DNA of 64,000 nucleotides from positions 1-64,000 of the forward strand of contig NZ_DIXC01000042.1 in the NCBI RefSeq assembly GCF_002435945.1. The letters are read 5' to 3'. Origin of the DNA: Mesotoga sp. UBA6090 (lineage in GTDB: Bacteria > Thermotogota > Thermotogae > Petrotogales > Kosmotogaceae). The translations under genes were made by a program, and so were the position numbers. Below, piece after piece: positions 44,382 through 53,749 of the stretch (the first letter of the stretch is position 1; the number at the start of each line of letters is the position of its first letter). Below the pieces are notes generated by a model. It ran no database searches, had not been told where the DNA came from, and was given only the letters and a program-made list of their open reading frames with translations.

Positions 44382-44891
44382 ATGAACGCAATTGATTATG
44401 CATTGAAACTAGAAAAAGACGGTAAGGCTTATTACACGAAACAGGCTCAGTGCACGGAAGACATACAGCTTAAGAAGCTGTTTGAAATGCTCGCAAATGA
44501 TGAACAGAGGCATTATGAGATCATAAGTGGATTCAAAGACAAGAATTACGAGTACAGGGGCACTTATACTTTCAAGACCACTAGAAATATGTTTTCTGAA
44601 ATGCTCAATGATAAGAAATGCTTTGAGGTTGATGCTACGAATCTTGAAGCTTATGAGCATGCGGTTGAGATGGAAAAGGAAAGTGTGAAGCTTTATCTTG
44701 ATCAGGCTAAGCTTACGGGTGAACCATCTGAGAAGGAGACACTCCTTAGATTAGCCGCGGAAGAAAACAAACATCAGATAATTCTTGAGAATCTTATGGA
44801 TTTCATTAGAAAGGGTCTCGATTGGAGTGAATCCCCTGAATTCAGCCATCTTGAAGAATGGGATAAGTTCACCGATTTAGACAAATATTGA
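44382..44891 (+). CDS. Ferritin-family diiron protein (rubrerythrin erythrin domain type)
   Basis: 169 residues, four-helix bundle with both ExxH diiron motifs: MLANDEQRHYEII (Glu and His) and LAAEENKHQIIL, plus paired glutamates on helices 1 and 3. There is no rubredoxin domain, so it needs an outside electron donor. Likely scavenges peroxide or oxygen, which would protect oxygen-sensitive PFOR next to it. GGAGGT precedes the ATG; flanked by terminators on both sides. Confidence 0.88.
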   Translation: MNAIDYALKLEKDGKAYYTKQAQCTEDIQLKKLFEMLANDEQRHYEIISGFKDKNYEYRGTYTFKTTRNMFSEMLNDKKCFEVDATNLEAYEHAVEMEKESVKLYLDQAKLTGEPSEKETLLRLAAEENKHQIILENLMDFIRKGLDWSESPEFSHLEEWDKFTDLDKY

Positions 44892-44913
44892 TTAGCATCA
44901 ACTTGATAAAGTA

Positions 44914-44938
44914 AAGACCGGGACTAGGTCCCGGTCTT
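44914..44938 (+). terminator. Terminator after the ferritin gene
   Basis: Perfect stem GACCGGGAC/GTCCCGGTC with loop TAG, extended by AA/TT. It contains few trailing T. Confidence 0.7.
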
Positions 44939-45048
44939 AGTAACTCAGGGGTAATCCATGTCGCCTTCGCTTGCCTTACATTCTAAAGGGGTTGTGCCTG
45001 TGGTTTCTCTGGTCTCTGATAATGAGACTTAACCCCGAAGAAAAAGGT

Positions 45049-45768
45049 TCAGTCAGATAGGATTTTTTCTGCGAGTTCTAGATCTTCAGGAGTGTTAACG
45101 CCCAGAAACTCCTCATCATTCTGCGTCTTAAAGCCGCATACAGACTTATTGTCACTCAATGCCAAAGAGACAAGATCGGCAATATAAATTTCTCCGGTTT
45201 CACTATTTGGTACAAGTTTTTCAATGTAGTGTTCCACAATTTCCTTCCTGATAATTATTGGGCCTATATAGAATTCCCAGGGTGGAGGAAAGTCAGGAAT
45301 CTTTCTCTCCTTAAAGGAGATCACATTGCCAGATTCGTCCCTCTCTACCAGGGCATATGGAAATCTTCTGTGTGTTACTCCAGAGAGAAAGGTGATATCA
45401 CATTTTTTAATGTTGTGAAGGTCAGTCATAGCTTTCAAAGATTCCTCCCTAATGAGTATGAGGTCTGAATACATAACGAGAATATCTGAGTTTTTAGGAA
45501 TCAGATGAAGAGCCCTTTTCAAAGCGTCAGCAGTTCCTTTTGGGGAATCCTGATTTGCTAATAGAACATTGCTATCAAGAACTTTCCTAAAATCACTTTC
45601 AAAATCGGGATTGATAACAACGATCGAAGTATTGCTATCACAGATTCGTTTGATTTTATTGAGTACGAGCACTATCATTGATTCTCCTCTCACTTTGACA
45701 AGAGGCTTTGGTATTGAAGTTTTCAACCTTTTCCCCTTACCAGCAGCCAGAACTACTGGAACCAACAC
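45049..45768 (-). CDS. Nucleotidyltransferase (GlmU N-terminal/RfbA-like)
   Basis: 239 residues. VVLAAGKGKRLKTSIPKPL is the nucleotide-binding and pyrophosphorylase signature, NQDSPKGTADALKRA is close to the GlmU uridyltransferase GTADA motif, and VMYSDLILI supplies the metal Asp. No hexapeptide acetyltransferase domain follows, so it is a stand-alone uridylyl- or cytidylyl-type sugar activation enzyme. Monocistronic on the minus strand. Confidence 0.8.
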   Translation of the reverse strand: MLVPVVLAAGKGKRLKTSIPKPLVKVRGESMIVLVLNKIKRICDSNTSIVVINPDFESDFRKVLDSNVLLANQDSPKGTADALKRALHLIPKNSDILVMYSDLILIREESLKAMTDLHNIKKCDITFLSGVTHRRFPYALVERDESGNVISFKERKIPDFPPPWEFYIGPIIIRKEIVEHYIEKLVPNSETGEIYIADLVSLALSDNKSVCGFKTQNDEEFLGVNTPEDLELAEKILSD

Positions 45769-45980
45769 GTTAATCCCTCCTCAAAAACAATGATAACATT
45801 TCAGCCGAACAAGATTATTAGGACTGTCTATTTTGATTCTAAAAAGACAAGCAGGACTGTTGATGACTCACAATAAGCATTAGATGCACAATGTCAAACA
45901 AAGAAAAATGCAAATCAGTTTTCTCGTCTAAGTGATCAAGTGTAGCTCAGTAAGACTACTGGAAAGTTCGATCGCATAAA

Positions 45981-46025
45981 AAGGTGATATTTCAGCACCT
46001 TCTTTCGGGAAAGAAGAGCTATAAT
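45981..46025 (+). promoter_or_regulatory. Two hairpins and TATAAT ahead of mgtC
   Basis: AAGGTG pairs with CACCTT (45,981-46,001), then TTCTTTC pairs with GAAAGAA (46,000-46,015). A TATAAT follows at 46,020-46,025, 25 bases before the start. The hairpins may end an upstream transcript or bind a regulator. No match to a known Mg riboswitch is visible. Confidence 0.35.
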
Positions 46026-46049
46026 CATTACTTAAGGGAGGGTTTCCAT

Positions 46050-46694
46050 TTGGAGTATCTGGATCTATCCTTAAGACTATTCTGTGCCCTCGTTGCGGGA
46101 GCATTGATTGGAGCCACGAGAGAGAGAATTTACAAGCCCGCTGGCCTTAGGACGCATTCACTAATTTGTGTTGGGGCCGCCTTCATAACGGTTCTTTCCA
46201 CAACCGTATTCGTGACTGCCGAGCATGGTGACCCTGGGCGTGTTGCGGCACAAATCGTTTCTGGAATAGGATTTCTTGGAGCGGGAACGATATTGAAGAA
46301 GGGGTTTTCCGTTAAAGGCTTGACAACTGCTGCAACACTATGGGTAACCGCTGCCGTAGGTATGGGTTTCGGCAGTGGAGAATACTTGCTATCTGCAGTA
46401 GTTACTGTATTTGCATTGATGATTGTTCTCTTTCTCAAGAGAATAGAGCTTCTCATAGGGGGAAGGAATCTACCCAGGGTCCTAATTGTCGCGAACAACA
46501 CTCAAGAGATGTCAAAGAAGGTTTCAGAATGGTTCATGGATAACGGATTGACAGTTGAGTCACTAGAAATCGACGAGGATGAAGAGAGCCTCAGTCTCTT
46601 GGTTGAAGTGAGTAAAGGTGATGCCATAAAAGTTAAGACCCTTATTGTTGGGCTTTCAGGACTGAAGGGCATTAGAAGTGCTGAGCTTCGTTAA
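46050..46694 (+). CDS. MgtC/SapB family membrane protein
   Basis: 214 residues from TTG 46050 (GGGAGG seven bases upstream). About four spans with family motifs GALIGATRERIYKPAGLRTH, SGIGFLGAGTILK and GLTTAATLWVTAAVGMGFG. The C-terminal 75 residues form an ACT-like soluble domain (VLIVANN, GLTVESLEIDEDEES). MgtC proteins act on Mg homeostasis or ATP synthase. Stop is three bases from the stop of the convergent lipoprotein. Confidence 0.88.
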   Translation: MEYLDLSLRLFCALVAGALIGATRERIYKPAGLRTHSLICVGAAFITVLSTTVFVTAEHGDPGRVAAQIVSGIGFLGAGTILKKGFSVKGLTTAATLWVTAAVGMGFGSGEYLLSAVVTVFALMIVLFLKRIELLIGGRNLPRVLIVANNTQEMSKKVSEWFMDNGLTVESLEIDEDEESLSLLVEVSKGDAIKVKTLIVGLSGLKGIRSAELR

Positions 46695-46696
46695 CT

Positions 46697-47230
46697 TCAT
46701 TTTCTCGGACAAATGTGGTCTATCCAGAGTTCCTGACCTCCTATCGAAAAAGACGTAATTGTACCCTGAAGATTCAGTATTCCCTTAGGGCCGCTCACCC
46801 CTGTCAGAGTCACATTCACTCCGCCGATTATTTTTCCATTGATGTCGGAGAAGTCCTGTACATTTTCGAGAACTCCGTTTATCTCCACATTGATATTTCC
46901 GCCGTATTCTCCGTAATAGAGAATAAGGCCAGAGGGCTTGACAGGGAACTTAAAGGAAATAGTGATGTTGTTCAGATTGACATCCTTACCAGCGTGCCCT
47001 GCCATGCCTGCATTCGTTACTGTCATTACTCCATTTGGAGTGGGAGTTCCATTGAACCAGAAGAATGGCTTCATTACCATCTGTGTTGTTAGTTCAGAAA
47101 AGACATCACCATTATGATACTGTGTTCCAACAGTGAATCCCTCAAAGTCAACACATTTCAAGACCAGGTAACATCCAGAGAACAGAAGAAGTGTCGTCAA
47201 TACAAGTGCTAAAATGACAATGCGTTTCAC
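46697..47230 (-). CDS. Unknown lipoprotein
   Basis: 177 residues. Lipobox LLFSGC puts the lipidated Cys at position 20. The body is beta-rich with many Asn, Gly, and Thr (MTVTNAGMAGHAG, INVEINGVLENVQDF, NLQGTITSFSIGGQELW), like a jelly-roll or carbohydrate-binding-type fold. No enzyme motif seen. Presumably an outer-face lipoprotein; conserved function unknown. Confidence 0.6.
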   Translation of the reverse strand: MKRIVILALVLTTLLLFSGCYLVLKCVDFEGFTVGTQYHNGDVFSELTTQMVMKPFFWFNGTPTPNGVMTVTNAGMAGHAGKDVNLNNITISFKFPVKPSGLILYYGEYGGNINVEINGVLENVQDFSDINGKIIGGVNVTLTGVSGPKGILNLQGTITSFSIGGQELWIDHICPRK

Positions 47231-47838
47231 AAAATCGCCTCCCCCGTAGAATTTGGCAGAAACTGGAGTGAGAATATGAGAAAGAATGGTTATGACCTGA
47301 CAATTATATTCTTATGCTCTCTGAGATCAAAGAAGGTTAATGCCTGTGTCGGCCTAACTGCTTTGAACAGTTGCTTAATCTATCAAAATTCATTCCCAGA
47401 CTTGCGAGTGAAGCTCGAAGAGTAACAAATAGAAACGTTGGTCATTTGCTTTCTTGAATCTGAAAGTATTTAGCTACTGCCAATGCTAATATGAAGAAGC
47501 TAAGAATAGTCTATACCAATGATAGTGGAGACCAGGGGAAAGCAATCTGAGAACTTCTGAAGTCGTAGCCTCATGTAAAAGGATTCTGCTTTCAGCAGTT
47601 GAATGTGAATAGGATAGTGTTAGAGAAGATTGGTAAATACTACAAAGAAAAATAGCAAGATTATTCGGTCTCCGTTCTAGGGTCGAATAAGTGTCTTTCC
47701 TGTTTCAATGCTCTGAGGGGGAGGAGTTTTCGGTGATTCTATGGAGTGCAATTGCTAGACAAAAGACGGGGGGAAACGGATTCGTAGTCTTCTTGTTAGG
47801 TGAGGTTGCGGCACGAGTCTTGAGGCAAGTGATGAGTA
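47231..47838. other. Intergenic region without a supported gene
   Basis: 608 bases. A 39-codon frame (GTG 47,733 to TGA 47,852) with GGGGGAGGAG upstream overlaps the start of the FAD oxidoreductase, but its sequence is unlike a protein. I see no repeat or RNA structure. Confidence 0.4.
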
Positions 47839-49185
47839 TTGAGCTTCATTGAGAAGGATCTAGTTATAGTTGGTTCTGGAATATCGGGAATCCACGCAGC
47901 TTTGGCTGCATCGAGAAAAGGCCTCGAAGTGCTGCTTGTTGAAAGGAATGGTTCCGTTGGCGGCATTTCTACTGTAGGCCTTTGCAGTCCCTTTATGAGA
48001 TTTTGGCTTGGGGGCGAATCTCTTGTTTCGGGGATTTTCGGCGAAATTCTGGTTGAGCTTCATGAGCGTGGGGGGATCCTCAGAAACTCCTTCGATTCGG
48101 AGGCTCTGAAGATTGTCTTTCTGGAAAAGCTGAGAAAAGCAGGAGTTTCGCTTGTTCTTCATTCGCTACCTACAGAAGTCGTCTCCTCCGAGCGAATAAT
48201 TGATGAAGTTAGTTTCATTTCCTCTTCGGGAGCCAAGTTCACTGCAAGAGCAAAGATGTTTCTCGATTCAACGGGGGACGCCTCGCTAGCTAAAATGGCA
48301 GGTGCCACTCTCTTCTCCGGTAATATGGAGGGTGCACACCAGGCTTCAACCCTGATGTTTACAATGAGCAACATCGACTTTGAGAGAATCAGAGAGGACG
48401 TCTGTCGTAGAAGAAGCAACTTCTTCAAATGGGTGAGACCCGATTCAAAGCCTCTTTCAGTAGCGGGCTACTTCGATGAGATCGAAAAGGCTAGAAAGGG
48501 CGGATTCAACAATCTTAACGACTACTTTTTCTTTATAGAACTTCCCGGAGAAGACAGAGTATCCATAAATACAACTCACTCGTTCGATAGAGATCCCGTT
48601 GATCCTTTTGAACTGGCGGAATCGGTCTTCGATTGTTATGAGCAGATCGATCAACTTGTTGCCTTTTCGAGGAAGTACGTTCAGGGATTCGAGAAGTCAA
48701 GAATTGAGAAGATTGCAGACGACATAGGAATTCGAGAGAGTAGAAGAGTGAAGGGGCTTTACGTTTTTACTGGAGAAGACGTTAGGTCGCACAGGAAATT
48801 CTCTGACGGTGTTGTCAAAGCAACATATGGAATAGATATCCATTCCTCTGAAACTCAAAAGATTACTCCGGAAGTTAAGGGCAGTGTTCCTCTCTATTCA
48901 GACTACTATGAGATTCCTTTAAGGGCACTCATCAGCAGCGACTTCGATAATTTATACACCGCAGGCAGATGTTTCTCAAGTGATTTTGAAGGTCAAAGCG
49001 CAGGAAGGATTATGCCGACGTCGGCCGGCATGGGACAGGTTATTGGAGTGGCCTCTGCGATTTCATTTGAAAGTGGCAGACCAATAAGAGAAATCTCCAG
49101 AGATGAAATTAGTAGAGAACTTGACAGAATCACTGATAGAAACTCAATCTTTTCTCTAGCAGACATTCTGAAAATCAACTACTAA
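47839..49185 (+). CDS. FAD-dependent oxidoreductase (pfam12831 type)
   Basis: 448 residues. N-terminal FAD motif DLVIVGSGISGIHAALAASRKGLEVLLVER and a second GGI loop (GSVGGISTVGLCSP). C-terminal AGRCFSSDFEGQSAGRIMPTSAGMG closes the FAD site. Similar to the FAD_oxidored family beside 4Fe-4S or radical enzymes; substrate unknown. The TTG start lacks an ideal ribosome site, but earlier in-frame starts are absent. Confidence 0.82.
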   Translation: MSFIEKDLVIVGSGISGIHAALAASRKGLEVLLVERNGSVGGISTVGLCSPFMRFWLGGESLVSGIFGEILVELHERGGILRNSFDSEALKIVFLEKLRKAGVSLVLHSLPTEVVSSERIIDEVSFISSSGAKFTARAKMFLDSTGDASLAKMAGATLFSGNMEGAHQASTLMFTMSNIDFERIREDVCRRRSNFFKWVRPDSKPLSVAGYFDEIEKARKGGFNNLNDYFFFIELPGEDRVSINTTHSFDRDPVDPFELAESVFDCYEQIDQLVAFSRKYVQGFEKSRIEKIADDIGIRESRRVKGLYVFTGEDVRSHRKFSDGVVKATYGIDIHSSETQKITPEVKGSVPLYSDYYEIPLRALISSDFDNLYTAGRCFSSDFEGQSAGRIMPTSAGMGQVIGVASAISFESGRPIREISRDEISRELDRITDRNSIFSLADILKINY

Positions 49186-49494
49186 GACTGGACATGCTTG
49201 TTTGGATTTTGGGAGGCGCATTATAAGCGATTAGCAGATAAGGTTTTGGAAAAGGTGTAGAAGAGAACTTAGTCAGTGTTGCACCGGGTCCAAGCATTGT
49301 ATGCAGTCTTTTCGGCTAAGAAAGAGCAGAGGTGAATTTTCCCGAGGAGAAGATGGCACGGCATTGATTAACAGAGTATCTCTTAATGTGAACATAAAAT
49401 CCCGAGCATTGGAGGACAAGTGAGCACAGATTCCTGCGCCGATTATTCGTTTCAAGGAGGAGCATCTTTACTGGATTGAATTTTGAGGTGTCAG
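49186..49494. other. Intergenic region upstream of the patatin gene
   Basis: About 310 bases. Two ribosome-site-like GGAGG words precede tiny frames of 11-19 codons (for example from GTG near 49,420). None is convincing. Confidence 0.35.
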
Positions 49495-50313
49495 ATGAAG
49501 AGAGCGTTGGTTCTAGGTGGTGGCGGAGCAAAAGGAGTAGCACACGTTGGGGTTATTCGCGCACTTGAAGAGAAAGGGTTCGTTCCGGATCTCATCGTTG
49601 GAGTTAGTATTGGTGCGCTAGTCGGGGCGGGATATTCAATATTGGCTGATTCCAGTAGCCTCTGGGAAATTACGTTGAGGATCCACAGAAAGGCGGCCAG
49701 ATGGCTATCATTAAGGAAATCAAGAGGGAATACATACTCGCCGATCTTCAATACGATCGCGTGTGCGTATTTGAATGCCTTCGGAGCAGCGCTTCCCTCC
49801 GGGATATACTTCAGAACACTTAGGAAGCACTTAGGGGGGTACAGGTTCTCCGACACAAAAATCCCTTTTATATGTACATCTACAATTATGAATTCCGCTA
49901 AACTCTGCGTTCATAATGAGGGAAGTATATACGAAGCTCTTAGAGCTTCAATGGCAATTCCTGGCTTATTCAAACCTGAGGAGAAAGGAGACCTTAAACT
50001 TTCTGATGGCGGTATCCTAAGCAATCTTCCTGTAAGCGTCGCTAGAGAGGCCAATAGTACTTTCGTCGTTGCCGTAGATCTTTCTTCATCTAATAGGGTT
50101 ACTTCCTTCAGCACTTCGAATTCAATATTGGGATTGATGGATGAATACAAAGCCGATTTGATTTTGCAGAGAGAAATAGCTGCTGCAGACATTTTGATCT
50201 CTCCAGTTATGACCAGGAATATCGATTTGCTGGATTACTCATCCTGTATTGATGTCATGAATGAATCGTATGAAGAAACGCTCAAATGCGATCTGAATGG
50301 AGTGACACTTTGA
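49495..50313 (+). CDS. Patatin-like phospholipase
   Basis: 272 residues, cytoplasmic or membrane-associated lipid acyl hydrolase of the RssA/YchK class. Oxyanion loop GGGGAKG (8-14), nucleophile elbow GVSIG with Ser38, and catalytic Asp171 in SDGGILSNLP, all intact. ATG 49495 follows GAGGTG. Its stop overlaps the start of a second, degenerate patatin-like gene (TTGA). Confidence 0.88.
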   Translation: MKRALVLGGGGAKGVAHVGVIRALEEKGFVPDLIVGVSIGALVGAGYSILADSSSLWEITLRIHRKAARWLSLRKSRGNTYSPIFNTIACAYLNAFGAALPSGIYFRTLRKHLGGYRFSDTKIPFICTSTIMNSAKLCVHNEGSIYEALRASMAIPGLFKPEEKGDLKLSDGGILSNLPVSVAREANSTFVVAVDLSSSNRVTSFSTSNSILGLMDEYKADLILQREIAAADILISPVMTRNIDLLDYSSCIDVMNESYEETLKCDLNGVTL

Positions 50314-51035
50314 AGATTCATGTCGGGGGATACGGTTTTCAGGGCCTTGCCGCTGTGGAACACATGAATAGTCTCGTTGGCAAGGGAGAGATTATACTTA
50401 ACGGACTGGCCGGATATTATGCTGTGATTGCAGAAACGCTGGGAGAAAATGAGGGTATTGGCCGGTTATCTGAGTTCGTAAAAAGGTTCTTCAACACGCT
50501 GAGAGTAATGGATGGCTTTGCAGTCTCCACACCGATAGGGCTGCGACATAAGCTGCAAAAGCTTCGGCACTGCCGGATCTGGTCCAGACAAAATCATGTC
50601 TTTGAGAGCAATGTGAGGGATTTCTTTCTGAAAGGGGTTTCAGGAAATATTGATTTCAGTTCCGAGGTCTTTGATCTTGAAGAACGGACGGTAAAACTTG
50701 TTTCAGGAATGGCCAGGGGAGTTGCAGCCTCATGCATTTCTTTCCCGGGTCTCTTCCCGCCTTATATGGGCAGATACGTTACCACTACATATCTTAGCCA
50801 GATTCCAGTATCCTTTATCTCGGACGGAGATACAGTCCTTGTCAACTTTAGGGAACCATCTTCCGGCAGGCTCAAAACAGCTTCAGATTTACTGTTTCAG
50901 GCGATGGAAATACGCTCGTTGAATTACGCCAGGGAGATGCTTTCACATTCTGAATGCCGCTTAGTAAGAGTTGCAAAGCGGGTTTGTTCGGACAATGTGT
51001 TAGGTTTTCTAGAGAAGTTGAGGAAGAGATTCTAG
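50310..51035 (+). CDS. Degenerate patatin-like partner protein
   Basis: 241 residues from TTG 50310. The layout mirrors a patatin: an oxyanion-like loop GGYGFQG at 6-12, then ILNGLAGYYA where a GxSxG elbow is expected with Ala34 in place of Ser, and FISDGDTVLVNF in place of the Asp-Gly motif. FPGLFPPYMGRYV matches the patatin segment around IPGLFKP. The dyad is lost, so it probably forms a heteromer with or regulates the active patatin. Family placement is inference from the aligned order of motifs. Confidence 0.65.
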   Translation: MKIHVGGYGFQGLAAVEHMNSLVGKGEIILNGLAGYYAVIAETLGENEGIGRLSEFVKRFFNTLRVMDGFAVSTPIGLRHKLQKLRHCRIWSRQNHVFESNVRDFFLKGVSGNIDFSSEVFDLEERTVKLVSGMARGVAASCISFPGLFPPYMGRYVTTTYLSQIPVSFISDGDTVLVNFREPSSGRLKTASDLLFQAMEIRSLNYAREMLSHSECRLVRVAKRVCSDNVLGFLEKLRKRF

Positions 51036-51037
51036 TC

Positions 51038-51065
51038 TTGACAAGTGGTAGTATTAATATGTTAT
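51038..51065 (+). promoter_or_regulatory. Possible promoter of the LpqC-type esterase gene
   Basis: TTGACA (51,038-51,043) starts three bases after the pseudo-patatin stop. TGTTAT lies 16 bases downstream as a two-mismatch -10. Confidence 0.45.
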
Positions 51066-51103
51066 TTGCTGTCAAAATCAAGAGGTGAATGGGGGGCAGC
51101 TAA

Positions 51104-52042
51104 GTGTTCAAAACAATGGTGATAATCGGTACTCTTCTGGCCATGGGATTCTACCTCGTCAGTGGCACGAAAAAGGGAGTAGATGAGATTATAACGATGG
51201 AGTATGACGGCAGAACGAGGCAGAGCATAGTTCATTTACCTCCGACAATCAAAGACGAGAAGTTACCGGTAGTCTTTGTTTTTCATGGTCTCTTTGGCAA
51301 TAGTAACTACACAAGGAATACATACGGAATAACGGAAGTTGCTGACAAAGAGGGTTTCATTTCAGTCTATCCTGAGGGGACGGGCCCTCTGAACAGCGTT
51401 TTCTTGAGCTGGAATTCGGGTTTCTGTTGCGGATACGCTATGGAAAACAATGTTGATGATGTCTCGTATATTTATGAGCTGGTTGGCGAAATAAAAAACA
51501 TTTATCCCATTGACGAGGCTAGAATCTATCTTGTCGGTCTTTCCAATGGAGGTATGATTGTCTACAGGCTTATGTCACGCTATCCAGAGCTATTTGCAGC
51601 ATGTGCAATTGTCTCTTCTTCTCCGGCGGGCGGAACTGATGAAAATGCAGTTGTTATGATAAACCCTCCGGATAGGGAAGTTCCGCTGATAGTGTTCCAT
51701 GGGATGAAAGATCCTATAATACCATTTGAGGGAGGTTTTTCTAGCAGCTCGGAAGCCAACGGAATGTATTTCCCCCCGGTAGAAGAATCTGTGGAATTTT
51801 GGGCAACCAAGATGGGAGCAAGTACCGTACAGGAGACACAACAGGAAAATGGACTGGTTATACTGAAAGAGTACACCGGGAAAGACGAGAGGAGTCTTGT
51901 CCATTTCTACATGCTAACTGACGGTGATCACACCTGGCCGGGAAGAGAAAAGGGGATCGACTCTCTCAGCAGTTCCTCCAATGCAAGCATAAAAGCTAGT
52001 GAAATGATCTGGGAGTTTTTTGAAGCCAAGCACCTAGAATGA
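51104..52042 (+). CDS. LpqC/PHB-depolymerase-like secreted esterase
   Basis: 312 residues with an N-terminal signal anchor. VVFVFHGLFGNSN forms the oxyanion loop, IYLVGLSNGGM holds Ser148, FHGMKDPIIPF the Asp region, and TDGDHTWPGREK the His. Family CE1-like enzymes cleave feruloyl, acetyl or polyhydroxyalkanoate esters. GTG start with GGGGGG upstream. The 3' end overlaps the convergent methyltransferase by nine bases. Confidence 0.87.
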   Translation: MFKTMVIIGTLLAMGFYLVSGTKKGVDEIITMEYDGRTRQSIVHLPPTIKDEKLPVVFVFHGLFGNSNYTRNTYGITEVADKEGFISVYPEGTGPLNSVFLSWNSGFCCGYAMENNVDDVSYIYELVGEIKNIYPIDEARIYLVGLSNGGMIVYRLMSRYPELFAACAIVSSSPAGGTDENAVVMINPPDREVPLIVFHGMKDPIIPFEGGFSSSSEANGMYFPPVEESVEFWATKMGASTVQETQQENGLVILKEYTGKDERSLVHFYMLTDGDHTWPGREKGIDSLSSSSNASIKASEMIWEFFEAKHLE

Positions 52043-52837
52043 TTTCTTATGCACTTCTAGGTGATACCATCTTACATAGCCAACTCCTGGTTCCTGAAAC
52101 TTTCCCCATCTAAATCCTCTTTTTATAAGAAACTGGTGAATCTCATTATCCGAATCACTGTTGCCAGGAAAGAGAACAATATCTCCGCCATTCCTAGTAA
52201 CTCTGTGCATCTCACAGAATTCATCTTCAATGAAATCTCCAAAAACGTGGCCCGAGATGACAACATCCGCGAAGTCTTTCTCAAAGGGAATCTCCTCTAT
52301 CAAGCCATCAACAACAAAGAAATTGCTTAATCCTTTTACTTTCGCCCTTTTTTTCAAGTACTCCCTCAAAGTTCTCATCGGCTCAACTGCGTAAACGACT
52401 GATGCTTCCTCGTTCACCGCAACGAATGACAGCCTGCCAGTACCCGCCCCCAAATCAACAACTCTCTTGCCACTGAATTCAACCAAGTCTGTCAGTAATT
52501 TGTCATCCCACTCCGTGAATTCGAGAGAGTCGTATACAGATGGATCGACAATGTATACAACCCAGTCATTCGAATTCTTCAATACTTCTAGTTCTGCTTT
52601 TCTGATCTCTTCTCTAGATAGGTTTTCCGAGGTTTCATTCACCATTCTTTCGAATATCTCCGCGCCGTCAGGTAGAACCGTCTTGAAATACCAGAGGATT
52701 TCGGGATTGATCTTTAGAACTATTGCCAGAGATTGTTGGCATGAATGGTTTCTCGCAAAATGGGAGATATTGTGCTTTTCCAGCAGTAGAAGAGTCTTGA
52801 TGTCAATGTTTGTAACATCGATCCAGTTCAGTGACAA
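52034..52837 (-). CDS. Class I SAM-dependent methyltransferase
   Basis: 267 residues. An N-terminal helical region (1-105) precedes the Rossmann domain with VVDLGAGTGRLSF (motif I), VYAVEPMRTL (acidic strand 2 end), FADVVISGHVFGDF (motif IV) and the C-terminal GGDIVLFPG. Substrate unknown. Monocistronic. Its 5' end is close to the divergent membrane protein gene. Confidence 0.85.
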   Translation of the reverse strand: MSLNWIDVTNIDIKTLLLLEKHNISHFARNHSCQQSLAIVLKINPEILWYFKTVLPDGAEIFERMVNETSENLSREEIRKAELEVLKNSNDWVVYIVDPSVYDSLEFTEWDDKLLTDLVEFSGKRVVDLGAGTGRLSFVAVNEEASVVYAVEPMRTLREYLKKRAKVKGLSNFFVVDGLIEEIPFEKDFADVVISGHVFGDFIEDEFCEMHRVTRNGGDIVLFPGNSDSDNEIHQFLIKRGFRWGKFQEPGVGYVRWYHLEVHKKSF

Positions 52838-52923
52838 GAAAATCGCTCCAGTGGATGAATTCTATTATGCATTATATCATGATAAAATCTGGATTATCTT
52901 TGGTCTTGTTGACGGGAGTCTTT

Positions 52924-53724
52924 ATGAAGCTGAACCACAACAAATTCGAGAGAAGGCTTGGAATTTCCTTCATGGTTTTGTGGATCGTGATTTTCATCTT
53001 CTACTTGACCTGGGACGGGTGGCTTTACGAGTGGCGAGAATGCGGTTACAATAGGCCAAACCAGCATTTCGATCTCGATCTTCTTGATATGGAATACGAG
53101 CGCACTTCTGACGGCGAGATTACTTGTTTCTCGACGAACAACTTACATAATTTGATCTATCTGTGTTATCTAGTATTCTTGATTGGTTGGTTGGCTCTGT
53201 TATTTGGGTGGGAGTGGGCGAAACAGGGGGCAATGGCGACAATGGGAATCTCTCTTGTTGCGGCGCTCTCAACTCTCGATCTTTCTGACCACATTTACAT
53301 GCTCCAGATAGTGTATGACGTTGTGCATCTTTCGGGAATAGTTATTGGCGCCTATCTTTTTTCAAAATACTATCTGAAGACCTCTAAGAGTTTGCCGGTT
53401 GTTCTTGGCACGTGAGCAGTCTATCTTATCAGCCATTTGATGTTCACACCCTGGCCTTTCTGGGAGAAAGTTGGCCAAGCCTATTTCAGCGTTAACCAGA
53501 TAAACGATTTACCATTCTTTTTGTTTGGAGTCGAGTACGTTCTTGTTGTGGCTATAATACTCTCAGTCAATTTCGTAGTTGAAAAACTGAATTCCAGAGC
53601 TTCTAGTAGAGTTCTTCGAGTACTAATTCCTCTTGGGCTGTATTTTGTCTTATGCCTGGTCATGTATTCGATGGGCCTGATAATTGTGCAGGATATGGAT
53701 ATGGGAACCTGCATTATAGGATGA
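52924..53724 (+). pseudogene. Multi-pass membrane protein split by an in-frame TGA
   Basis: About seven membrane spans over 267 codons. ATG 52924 has GGGAG six bases upstream. An in-frame TGA at 53413-53415 (after PVVLGT) interrupts an otherwise continuous frame. The frame resumes AVYLISHLMFTPWPFW without any shift, and the residue that fits best is Trp (TGG). The last 95 residues (VNQINDLPFFLFGVEYV and beyond) are in the same frame. Either a recent nonsense mutation, an error in the sequence, or two separately translated pieces. Family not recognised. Confidence 0.6.
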
Positions 53725-53749
53725 TTATGCGATCTTCATCTGACCCAGT

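Noticed and set aside
47733..47852. 39-codon ORF with a good ribosome-site-like GGGGGAGGAG
   Set aside because: Overlaps the start of the FAD oxidoreductase in another frame and its residues look random; could be chance.
49186..49494. Tiny frames with GGAGG words before the patatin gene
   Set aside because: Only 11-19 codons each and no recognisable sequence; kept only as a note for the spacer.
4850..53415. TGA read as tryptophan or selenocysteine
   Set aside because: Many intact genes here end in TGA (for example hpf, comparable HEPN and zinc genes), no selenocysteine-type hairpin was seen after the internal TGAs, and the sites lack a redox motif.
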